From: an uncultured Chloroflexota bacterium
Lineage (GTDB): Bacteria > Chloroflexota > Limnocylindria > Limnocylindrales > CSP1-4
Direction of reading: 5' to 3'
Assembly (NCBI GenBank): GCA_903928275.1
Contig: CAIYQJ010000009.1
Location: 1 to 13,387 of the forward strand
DNA: 13,387 nucleotides
The translations under genes were made by a program, and so were the position numbers. Shown here piece by piece: positions 7,006-13,387 of this stretch (positions are counted from its first letter, which is position 1; each line of letters begins with the position of its first letter). Below the pieces are notes generated by a model. That model did no database searches and was not told the origin of the DNA. It worked only from the letters and a program-made list of their open reading frames with translations.

Positions 7006-8778
7006 CTACCGGTTGAGCCAGACCGTGTTCATGAGCTCGGTGAGGTTCCCTGCCGGGACGAAGCCCATGACGTCCGCCTTGGCGGCGGCCGCGTTCTTGG
7101 AGCTCACGAGCGGGACGGTCGGGAGGTCCTTGGCGAGGATGTCCTGCGCCTGGCCCCACGCGGTGGCGGCGGCGGCGTCGGTGGACGCGGCCATCGCCGT
7201 GTCGAACGCCGTCTTGAGCTCGGGCGGGCCGTAGTTGAACTGGGCGTTCGGCTTGCCACCCTGGAACCCGAAGGCCCAGGCGATGAGGAAGTTGTCCGGG
7301 GCGGCCCAGTCGCAGGTCCAGCCGGACAGGAACATCGGGAGCTTCCCGCTCTGGAAGTCAGGGATGTAGGTGGCCCAGGGCTCGGTCTTGAACGTGATCT
7401 TGAAGCCGGCCGCCTCGAGATCGCGCGCGACCGCCTCTGCCTCGCCCTTGGGGTCCGGCATGTACGGGCGCGTCACGTTCGACGGGTACCACAGGGTCAG
7501 GTTCAGCTGGTCGGCCGGGACGCCGGAGGCGGCGACCAGCGACTTGGCCTTCGCAAGGTCGAACGTCGGCAGGCCCAGCGCCTTGTAGGAGAAGAAGCCC
7601 GGCGGCATCCAGTTGTCGGCCATGATCGCCTGGCCCGAGTAGAAGGCGTCCACGTAGGACTGCCGGTTCAGCGCGTACGCGATCGCCTGGCGGAGCTGCA
7701 GGTTGTCGAACGGCTTGACCGAGTGGTTGAGGCCCAGGTTGAGGATGTTGCACGAGGACCCGCGGTCGTAGACCTGGAGCGTGGAGTCCGCCTGCGCCGT
7801 CGCGACGTCGTTCGGAGCGATCTGCTGGGTGAAGTCGACGTCACCGGCCTGGAGGGCGTTGAGCCTCGCGGTCGTGTCCGACATCGGCCGGTACGTGATC
7901 GCGTCGAGGTGCGCCATGCCGGCCGGGTCGAAGTAGGTCGGGTTCTTCACGATCGTGACGTGATCGTTGGGGACCCACTCCTTGAACATGAAGGGCCCGG
8001 TGCCCACCATCGACTTGCCGAGGCCACCCTGGCCCTGCGCGTACGGGCTCTTCGACGGATCGGGGTTGCTGGAATCGCCGGCCTTGAGGGCCGTGGGGCT
8101 CTGGATGCCGAACTGCGGCAGGATCTGCGTGAGGAGGAAGGTGCTCTGCGGGGTGCCGAGCGTCATGACGACGGTGGACGCATCGGGCGCCGTGATCGAC
8201 TTCAGGTTGGACTTGTCGCCGAAGCCGCCGAAGACGACCCCGAAGTAGTAGTTGTACGCGTCCTGGAGGGACTTCGGCATGTCCTTCTGGCGCTGGTAGT
8301 TGTAGACGACCGCGGCCGCGTCGAGCGGCGTCCCGTCGTGGAACGTGACGCCCTGCCGGATCTTGAACGTGTACGTGAGGCCGTCAGCGCTGACGGTGGG
8401 CAGGCTCTCGGCGAGGACAGGGATGACCGTGTCCAGCGTGCCGGGCTTCAGGCCCACGAGGCTCTGGATGACGTTCTGCTGGACGTAGGACGAGTTGCTG
8501 TCGCTCGTGAGCGTGGGATCCGCGAGCACCATGTCGCCGGGCAGCGCGACGACGAGCGTCCCGCCGTCCTTGGGCGTGCCTGCCGCAGCCGTCGCGCTCG
8601 GGGCGACGGTCGCGGGCGCGACGGTCGCCGGCGCCATGCTGGCGGGGGCCTGGCTTGCGGGTGCCTGCGTTGCCGGTGCCGCGCTCGCCGGTGCCGGCGA
8701 CGGCGTCGCACTCGACGAGCAGGCCATCACGACCATCGCCAGGACGGCGCCGGCCGCGAGCAGCCGATTCTTCACCAT
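7006..8778 (-). CDS. dppA: Peptide-binding lipoprotein, DppA/OppA type (SBP family 5)
   Basis: Membrane-anchored extracytoplasmic receptor that delivers substrate to the DppB-DppC channel. The 590-residue precursor has a signal peptide (1-19) with a lipobox ending VMAC, C20 being the likely lipidated residue, then a low-complexity linker (about 21-68) of seven AP-x-x-x repeats. The family 5 fold follows: DGGTLVVALP (71-80), TYTFKIRQGVTFHDGTPL (135-152), GTGPFMFKEW (259-268), RQAIAYALNRQ (363-373). RPYMPDP (437-443) and GWTCDWAAPDNF (486-497) resemble the DppA regions whose Arg and Asp bind the dipeptide ends, so a dipeptide-like substrate is plausible but unproven. C343 and C489 could form a disulfide. 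The ATG at 8778-8776 has GGAGGAG eight bases upstream; the open frame beyond it to 9336 is not coding. It heads the second cluster. Confidence 0.94.
   Translation of the reverse strand: MVKNRLLAAGAVLAMVVMACSSSATPSPAPASAAPATQAPASQAPASMAPATVAPATVAPSATAAAGTPKDGGTLVVALPGDMVLADPTLTSDSNSSYVQQNVIQSLVGLKPGTLDTVIPVLAESLPTVSADGLTYTFKIRQGVTFHDGTPLDAAAVVYNYQRQKDMPKSLQDAYNYYFGVVFGGFGDKSNLKSITAPDASTVVMTLGTPQSTFLLTQILPQFGIQSPTALKAGDSSNPDPSKSPYAQGQGGLGKSMVGTGPFMFKEWVPNDHVTIVKNPTYFDPAGMAHLDAITYRPMSDTTARLNALQAGDVDFTQQIAPNDVATAQADSTLQVYDRGSSCNILNLGLNHSVKPFDNLQLRQAIAYALNRQSYVDAFYSGQAIMADNWMPPGFFSYKALGLPTFDLAKAKSLVAASGVPADQLNLTLWYPSNVTRPYMPDPKGEAEAVARDLEAAGFKITFKTEPWATYIPDFQSGKLPMFLSGWTCDWAAPDNFLIAWAFGFQGGKPNAQFNYGPPELKTAFDTAMAASTDAAAATAWGQAQDILAKDLPTVPLVSSKNAAAAKADVMGFVPAGNLTELMNTVWLNR
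8590..8694 (-). repeat. Seven-unit pentapeptide-coding repeat in the dppA linker
   Basis: Residues 29-63 of DppA consist of seven consecutive five-residue units of the form AP-A-(S/T)-x: APASA, APATQ, APASQ, APASM, APATV, APATV and a degenerate APSAT. At the DNA level this is a degenerate 15-bp tandem repeat; the two APATV units are nearly identical. It makes an extended spacer between the lipid anchor and the binding domain. Confidence 0.85.
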
Positions 8779-8786
8779 GCCGTGTT

Positions 8787-8793
8787 CTCCTCC
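8787..8793 (-). promoter_or_regulatory. Strong ribosome binding site of dppA
   Basis: GGAGGAG, within a longer purine run, lies eight bases before the ATG at 8778. It is one of the two best Shine-Dalgarno matches in the window and fixes the start of dppA. A six-base stem with a five-base loop (8800-8805 with 8811-8816) lies immediately upstream of it in the leader. Confidence 0.8.
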
Positions 8794-8906
8794 TCTGCGG
8801 CGCCCGTCGTGGGCGCGTGATCCGCTCGGCTCGGGGCTCTCTCCAACCCTCAGGCGGACCGGCGACCCGCGGCCGTCGGGGACCCGACCGACCGCATCGT
8901 CCGCTG

Positions 8907-8914
8907 ATGGTATA
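8907..8914 (-). promoter_or_regulatory. Weak candidate -10 region of the dppABCDF transcript
   Basis: On the minus strand TATACCAT is the only AT-rich patch in the 199-base spacer between the two transporter clusters. It contains both TATACC and the TANNNT form TACCAT. A start here would give a leader of about 120 bases. No -35 hexamer resembling TTGACA is found at the proper distance, so the call rests on composition and position only. I see no known riboswitch class in the leader. Confidence 0.25.
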
Positions 8915-8939
8915 CCGCCGGAGCGCGCGTCGCGCGTGT

Positions 8940-8970
8940 GCGCGCGGGCGCCCGGCCCGATCCCGCGCGC
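8940..8970 (-). terminator. Inverted repeat after dppF of the first cluster, possible terminator
   Basis: Exact nine-base arms (GCGCGCGGG at 8940-8948 and its complement at 8962-8970) around a 13-base loop begin seven bases past the dppF stop. The stem is entirely G-C. No U-tract follows, so Rho-independent termination is uncertain; it may instead mark a processing or Rho-dependent boundary. Simple GC-rich alternation could also produce such a repeat by chance. Confidence 0.35.
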
Positions 8971-8977
8971 CGCGACC

Positions 8978-10138
8978 TCACCCGGCGGCGATCGCCGCCC
9001 CGGTCCTCGCCTGCTCCTCGGCGGCGCTCGTGACCGTCCTCGCGGAGACCTCGTCCGCGAAGTGGCAGGCGACGCGGTGGGACGCCGGCTCGAGCGCGCG
9101 GAGCTGCGGCTCCTCGGCGACGCAGCGCGCGGGGTTGCCGAGCTGCTCGCGGAGCCAGCAGCGCGTGTGGAAGCGACACCCCGACGGCGGCGCGGCCGGC
9201 GACGGCACGTCGCCCTTGAGGACGAGGCGTTGGGACTTGACGCGCGGGTCCGGCTGCGGGACGGCGGACAGGAGCGCGATCGTGTACGGGTGCTTCGGCG
9301 CGCTGTACAGGTCCTCGACCTTCGCCTCCTCGACAAGCTTGCCGAGGTACATGACCGCGACGCGATCGCTGATGTACTCGACGACCGACAGGTCGTGGCT
9401 GATGAAGAGATACGTCAGCCCGAACTCGTGGCGAAGGTCCACGAGGAGGTTGAGGATCTGGGAGCGGATGGACACGTCGAGCGCCGACACCGGCTCGTCG
9501 CACACGATGAAATCAGGGTTGAGCGCGAGCGCGCGGGCGATCCCGATCCGCTGCCGCTGGCCGCCGGAGAACTCGTGGGGATAGCGGCGCGTGTACTCGC
9601 GGCGGAGGCCCACCGCCTCGAGCGTGTCGCCCACGCGCTGGTCGCGGACCTTCCGGTCCTTCCAGCCGTTCTCCTTGTTCGCCTGGGCGATGAGGCCCTC
9701 GCCGATGAGGTCGCTCACCGGCATCCGCGGGTTCAGCGAGCCGAACGGATCCTGGAAGATGATCTGCATCTTCTGCCGCAGCGGCTTGAGGTCGGCGGTC
9801 TTCATCGCCGAGACGTCCACGCCCTCGAACACGATCCGACCGGCCGTGGGGGGCGTGAGGCGGAGGAGCGATCGACCCAGGGTCGTCTTCCCGCAGCCGG
9901 ATTCGCCCACGAGGCTGAACGTCTCGCCGCGGGCGATCGTGAGGTCCACGCCGTCGACCGCGAAGACCGTCCCCACGCGGTGCCGCAGGATCCCGCCGAG
10001 GATCGGGAAGTGCTTCTTCAGGCCGCTGACCTCGAGGAGAGGCTCCCTCACCTGGCCGTTCGGGGCGAGCCCGACCGGCACCGCCCCGATCGCGGTGCCG
10101 GCCGCCGGCGCCGCGGTCTGCGTGCCGTCATCGGTCAT
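8978..10138 (-). CDS. dppF: Peptide ABC transporter ATPase, DppF/OppF type (first cluster)
   Basis: Cytoplasmic ATPase subunit of the right-hand transporter. The 386 residues contain Walker A GESGCGKTT (78-86), Q129 in FQDP, signature SGGQRQR (191-197), Walker B FIVCDEP (210-216) with VSALDVS, and H248. The C-terminal extension has C321, C327, C339 and C358 in the family iron-sulfur pattern. It is the clear counterpart of the F protein at 2574-3791, sharing stretches such as PPSGCRFHTRCWLR, but the cores have diverged. The ATG at 10138-10136 overlaps the dppD stop by one base (TGATG). A GTG one codon earlier (10141) would give a GTGA overlap and better spacing (nine bases) to a GAGGA motif, so the true start may be one codon upstream. 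A short Ala/Gly/Pro-rich leader precedes the domain. Confidence 0.93.
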   Translation of the reverse strand: MTDDGTQTAAPAAGTAIGAVPVGLAPNGQVREPLLEVSGLKKHFPILGGILRHRVGTVFAVDGVDLTIARGETFSLVGESGCGKTTLGRSLLRLTPPTAGRIVFEGVDVSAMKTADLKPLRQKMQIIFQDPFGSLNPRMPVSDLIGEGLIAQANKENGWKDRKVRDQRVGDTLEAVGLRREYTRRYPHEFSGGQRQRIGIARALALNPDFIVCDEPVSALDVSIRSQILNLLVDLRHEFGLTYLFISHDLSVVEYISDRVAVMYLGKLVEEAKVEDLYSAPKHPYTIALLSAVPQPDPRVKSQRLVLKGDVPSPAAPPSGCRFHTRCWLREQLGNPARCVAEEPQLRALEPASHRVACHFADEVSARTVTSAAEEQARTGAAIAAG

Positions 10139-11307
10139 CACTGTCGGCGGTCCTCGAGGGCCTGCTCGGACTTGAGGAACACCTGCGCCGCGTCGGGTCG
10201 GGCCGCCTCGGTGCTCTCGGTCTCGCCTTCGACCGACGCCGTCCCCACGACGGGCGACCGGTGCCCGCGTCCCGCGGGGCCGTACAGGTGGCAGCGAGCG
10301 CCCCGCTCCGGCGCGCCGACCTGGTAGAGCTCGGGCTCGGTGGCGCGGCAGAGGTCCCACGGGTAGTCGCACCGCGGCTCGAACCGGCAGGCAGGCGGGA
10401 GGTTGAACGGCGACGGCACCGTGCCCCGGATGGCCTTGAGGCGTCGGCCGCGGCCGACGACGCTCGGGATGGACCTGATGAGCCCCTCCGTGTACGGTGC
10501 CCGCGGATCGAGGAAGACCTCGTCCACGTGGCCCTGCTCCACGACCTGCCCGGCGTACATGACGATCACGTCGTCGACCATCTCGGCGATGACCCCGAGG
10601 TCATGGGTGATGAGCATGAGCGACGCGCCGGTCCGCTGCTGGATGCTCTTGAGGAGCTCCATGATCTGCGCCTGGATCGTCACATCGAGGGCGGTCGTGG
10701 GCTCGTCCGCGATGATGAGCTTCGGCTCGCAGCTGATCGCCATCGCGATCATGACGCGCTGGCGCATGCCGCCGGACATCTCGTGCGGGTACTGCTTCAC
10801 GCGCGTCTCGGCGTTCGGGATGCCGACCGTCTTCAGCATCTCGATCGAGCGGTCCCACGCCTCCCGCTTCTTCACCTTCATGTGGAGCTGGATCTGCTCC
10901 GAGATCTGGTCACCCACGGTGAAGAGTGGGTTGAGCGCGGTGAGCGGCTCCTGGAAGATCATCGCCATGTCCTTGCCGCGGATGTGGCGGATGTCCTCGT
11001 CGGACATCGCGACGAGCTCGCGCCCGTCGAACCAGATCTCGCCGTCCACGATCTCGGCGGGCGGGATGTCGAGGAGCCGCATCATCGTGAGGGCCGTGAC
11101 GCTCTTCCCCGAGCCCGACTCGCCGACGACACCGATCGACGAGCCGCGCTTGAGCGAGAACGACACGCCGTCCACCGCCCGGACGGTGCCGTCCATCACG
11201 TGGAAGTAGGTCTTCAGGTCGCGGACGTCGAGGAGGACGTCCTCGGGCGGGGCGACCCCGAGCATGGGGCCGCCCCCCTGCTCGATCGCGATCGTCGTCT
11301 CCGTCAT
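10138..11307 (-). CDS. dppD: Peptide ABC transporter ATPase, DppD/OppD type (first cluster)
   Basis: Cytoplasmic ATPase partner of the adjacent DppF. The 389-residue protein has Walker A GESGSGKS (62-69), the Q-loop written FQEP rather than FQDP (Q119), signature SGGMRQR (178-184), Walker B LIIADEP (197-203) with TTALDVT, and H235. Cysteines C307, C313, C320 and C339 form the C-terminal four-cysteine pattern. The ATG at 11307-11305 overlaps the dppC stop by four bases (ATGA), and GAGGT lies seven bases upstream. The frame is open to 11409, but that extra part is antisense-like sequence inside dppC. After the last cysteine a 50-residue polar tail (about 340-389) follows. Neighbours on both sides belong to the same transporter. 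Confidence 0.93.
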   Translation of the reverse strand: MTETTIAIEQGGGPMLGVAPPEDVLLDVRDLKTYFHVMDGTVRAVDGVSFSLKRGSSIGVVGESGSGKSVTALTMMRLLDIPPAEIVDGEIWFDGRELVAMSDEDIRHIRGKDMAMIFQEPLTALNPLFTVGDQISEQIQLHMKVKKREAWDRSIEMLKTVGIPNAETRVKQYPHEMSGGMRQRVMIAMAISCEPKLIIADEPTTALDVTIQAQIMELLKSIQQRTGASLMLITHDLGVIAEMVDDVIVMYAGQVVEQGHVDEVFLDPRAPYTEGLIRSIPSVVGRGRRLKAIRGTVPSPFNLPPACRFEPRCDYPWDLCRATEPELYQVGAPERGARCHLYGPAGRGHRSPVVGTASVEGETESTEAARPDAAQVFLKSEQALEDRRQ

Positions 11308-12290
11308 GCCCGTGACCTCGGGTCGAGAGCGTCGCGGAGGCCGTCGCCGATGAAGTTGACCGACAGGACCGTCAGGATGATCGCGAATCCCGCGAAGAAC
11401 GGCCACCACCAGTTGCCGAGCGGGATGAACGTCAGGGCGTTCGACAGGATGTTCCCCCAGGTGGGCGTGGACGCGTCGACACCGAACCCGAGGAAGCTGA
11501 CGAACGCCTCGCTGATGATGTTCCCCGCCACGATGAGGCTGGCGACGATGACGATGGGGCTCACCGCGTTCGGGAGGATGTGCCGGAAGATCGTCCGCAT
11601 GTTGCTGGCGCCCACGGCGCGGGCCGCCTCGACGAACTCCTGCTCACGAAGCGACAGGAAGAGGCTCCGGACGAGGCGGGCGACGCCCATCCAGCTGAAG
11701 AACCCGAAGATGAGGATGAGGAGGAGCGCGCTCCCGTTGCCGAAGAAGCGGCTCGCCACCAGGATGACGAAGAGGAGCGGGAGCGAGAGCATGACGTCGA
11801 CGACGCGCATGAGGACGTTGTCGAGCCAGCCGCCGAGGAACCCGGCGATCGCGCCGACGATCGTCCCGATGAAGACGCCGATCAGCATGCTGCTGAACCC
11901 GATGATGAGCGACAGCCGCGCGCCGTTCACGACGAGCGTCAGCACGTCCCGCTGGAGGCCACCGGTCTCGCCGAACAGATGGCCGATCCCGGGCGGCCGA
12001 CCCTGGTAGACGATCTGGTCGGGGACGGGGATCGTGCCGAAGTCGTACGGCAGCAGGAACGGGCCGATGACCGCGGTGGCGAGGAGGAACGACAGGATGC
12101 CGAGCCCGATGAGCGCCAGCCGGTGCTTCTTGAACTTCCGCCAGGCCAGCTGCCACTGGTTGAGCGACTGGAGGGTGACCTCGTAGTCCGCGCCGGCCTC
12201 CTCCTGGCGGACGGGGATCGCGGCAACCTCCACGACGTGCTCGGTCAGGGGAGCCGGGGGCGCCGGCTCGAACTCTCCGAAGGGCTGCAT
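11304..12290 (-). CDS. dppC: Peptide ABC transporter permease, DppC type (first cluster)
   Basis: Inner-membrane channel subunit, 328 residues. A long cytoplasmic N-terminus of about 55 residues, acidic and proline-rich then basic (WRKFKKHR, 50-57), precedes the first helix (about 58-80) and the PYDFG motif. Further hydrophobic segments lie near 126-150, 163-180, 187-205, 243-268 and 295-314. The EAA loop is textbook: EAARAVGASNMRTIFRHILP (221-240). The end reads GDGLRDALDPR, as in the other DppC. It has about 31 more residues than the DppC of the second cluster, mostly at the N-terminus and in the loop after the first helix (about 84-113). The ATG at 12290-12288 follows the dppB stop by one base; no Shine-Dalgarno sequence is seen, so translational coupling is likely. 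Confidence 0.94.
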   Translation of the reverse strand: MQPFGEFEPAPPAPLTEHVVEVAAIPVRQEEAGADYEVTLQSLNQWQLAWRKFKKHRLALIGLGILSFLLATAVIGPFLLPYDFGTIPVPDQIVYQGRPPGIGHLFGETGGLQRDVLTLVVNGARLSLIIGFSSMLIGVFIGTIVGAIAGFLGGWLDNVLMRVVDVMLSLPLLFVILVASRFFGNGSALLLILIFGFFSWMGVARLVRSLFLSLREQEFVEAARAVGASNMRTIFRHILPNAVSPIVIVASLIVAGNIISEAFVSFLGFGVDASTPTWGNILSNALTFIPLGNWWWPFFAGFAIILTVLSVNFIGDGLRDALDPRSRA

Positions 12291-12291
12291 C

Positions 12292-13387
12292 TCAGTACTT
12301 GATCCGCGGATCGACGACCGCGTAGGCGATGTCGGCGAGGAGGTTGGCGAAGACGGTCGCCACCGCCGCGATGAGCAGGATGCCCATGAGCATCGGGTAA
12401 TCGAACTGGTTGGTCGACTGGATCGTCAGGCGGCCGATCCCGGGCCAGGAGAAGATCGTCTCCGTGACGATCGCCCCGGTGAACAGGAGCGGCAGCTCGA
12501 GCGCCACGTTCGTCACGAACGGCAGCATCGCGTTCCGGAAGGCGTGCTTGAACGTGACCGTCCGCGCCTTGAGGCCCTTGGCCTTCGCGGTCCGGACGTA
12601 GTCCATGTGGAGCGTCTCCATCATGCTGCCGCGGACGAACCGCGAGTCCCCGGCGATGCTGATCACGACGAGCGTCGTTACCGGCAGGATGAGGTGCTTG
12701 CCGAGGTCGAGGATGGCCGTGAGCGGCTGCGCGCTGAACCAGGCCCAGTAGTCGTTCGTCCCGAAGGACGGCGACATCCGGGGGCTCGTCATCCCGCCGG
12801 CAGGGAGGATGTTCAATCCCGGCCCGCTGAACGCGTAGATGAGCATGATCCCCAGCCAGAACGTGGGCATGGCGAAGCCCACGTACGTGAAGATCGTGAG
12901 GACCTGGTCGAACAGGCTGTACGGCCGCAGCGCGGCGAGCGTCCCCAGCAGGATCGCGAACGTGATCCAGACGATGAGCGCCGTGCCGGCGAGGATGATC
13001 GTGGGCAGGAGCGAAGCCATGATCCGCTCGCTCACGACCTGGCCGGTGTCGATGGACACGCCGAGGTCGCCGTGGAGGACCCCGTTGTCCCCGCCACCGA
13101 GGAACGAAGGCAGGAAGTTGGGCAGCCCCTGATCGCTGATGAACGTGGCCAGCCCGTCCTTGTTCGGGTTGCAGATGCCCATCCAGCGGCAGTACTGGAC
13201 GGGGATGGGCTGGTCGAGACCCCAGCGGTGGATGAACGCCAGGCGCTGCGTGTCGGTCACGCGGGGGTTGTTCGCGAAGCGCTGCACCGGCCCGCCGGGT
13301 GCCGCCAGGAGGATCGCATAGACGACGATCGTGATCCCGAACAGCACGGGGATCGCCTGGATCACGCGGCGGATGATGTACTTGGTC
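12292..13387 (-). CDS. dppB: Peptide ABC transporter permease, DppB type (first cluster; start codon cut by window edge)
   Basis: Inner-membrane channel subunit. In frame with the body of the protein, the last bases of the window encode TKYIIRRVIQAIPVLFG, matching the N-terminus MTKYIIRRLLAAIPVLFG of the other DppB. The final base (G on the minus strand) would be the third base of the start codon, so the gene should begin two bases outside, giving 365 residues. A GTG at 13365 is therefore an internal valine. Numbered from that start: LLAAPGGP (27-34), HGDLG (106-110), EAA loop (264-289), ETIFSWPGIGR (310-320) and a C-terminal DPRIKY. Compared with the other DppB, a 31-residue insertion sits in the extracytoplasmic loop after the first helix and contains C67 and C73. 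It heads the visible part of the first cluster; its binding-protein gene is not seen. Confidence 0.92.
   Translation of the reverse strand, partial: TKYIIRRVIQAIPVLFGITIVVYAILLAAPGGPVQRFANNPRVTDTQRLAFIHRWGLDQPIPVQYCRWMGICNPNKDGLATFISDQGLPNFLPSFLGGGDNGVLHGDLGVSIDTGQVVSERIMASLLPTIILAGTALIVWITFAILLGTLAALRPYSLFDQVLTIFTYVGFAMPTFWLGIMLIYAFSGPGLNILPAGGMTSPRMSPSFGTNDYWAWFSAQPLTAILDLGKHLILPVTTLVVISIAGDSRFVRGSMMETLHMDYVRTAKAKGLKARTVTFKHAFRNAMLPFVTNVALELPLLFTGAIVTETIFSWPGIGRLTIQSTNQFDYPMLMGILLIAAVATVFANLLADIAYAVVDPRIKY

Noticed and set aside
8779..9336. A 186-codon N-terminal extension of dppA in the same frame.
   Set aside because: A lipoprotein signal peptide and a strong ribosome binding site begin at 8778, and the upstream stretch is Arg/Ser-rich and overlaps the other dppF gene in a different frame.
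13363..13365. GTG at 13365 as the start of the first-cluster dppB.
   Set aside because: The codons before it encode TKYIIRR, the same conserved N-terminus as the other DppB, so the true start is two bases beyond the window.
1..13387. Searched by eye for tRNA genes, CRISPR arrays, insertion-sequence ends, defence or toxin-antitoxin genes, and secondary-metabolite genes.
   Set aside because: None seen; the window is almost wholly filled with transport and housekeeping genes, with no spacer longer than about 200 bases.

Overview
The window is about 13.4 kb of very GC-rich DNA (roughly 70% G+C by eye), densely packed. Every gene I can support lies on the minus strand, so it reads right to left. 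It suggests a high-GC free-living bacterium. The substrate-binding lipoprotein has a short signal peptide, an Ala-Cys lipobox and a long Ala/Pro/Ser/Thr linker, a style common in Chloroflexota and also seen in Actinobacteriota. I lean to Chloroflexota, but this is an inference from style and not a proven placement. There are no tRNA or rRNA genes, CRISPR arrays, insertion sequences or phage genes.

Layout in transcription order (right to left). (1) 13387-8978 is a peptide-type ABC transporter cluster: permease dppB (its start codon is cut by the window edge, two bases missing), permease dppC, ATPase dppD and ATPase dppF. Its binding-protein gene is not in the window and may lie just beyond position 13387. 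(2) 8977-8779 is a 199-base spacer with an inverted repeat just after the dppF stop, a weak candidate promoter, and a strong ribosome binding site for the next gene. (3) 8778-2574 is a second, complete cluster in the order dppA-dppB-dppC-dppD-dppF. A perfect 15-bp stem-loop sits between dppA and dppB. (4) 2514-1 is a housekeeping group: a nitrilase-fold glutaminase and an NAD synthetase, which together look like a two-gene version of glutamine-dependent NAD synthetase, then rsmI, which runs off the left edge.

Genes within each group abut or overlap by 1-14 bases, so translational coupling is likely throughout. In each transporter, two permeases form the channel and a D-type and an F-type ATPase drive it. 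All four ATPases carry the C-terminal four-cysteine pattern typical of Opp/Dpp ATPases. In the second cluster the lipoprotein DppA captures a peptide-like substrate outside the membrane. In the last group the glutaminase would supply ammonia to NadE for the final step of NAD synthesis, and RsmI methylates 16S rRNA.

I did not find a clearly new biological system. The points most worth a second look are the split NAD synthetase, the dppA-dppB hairpin, the tandem transporter clusters with differing permease loops, and a possible leaderless promoter for the glutaminase gene.
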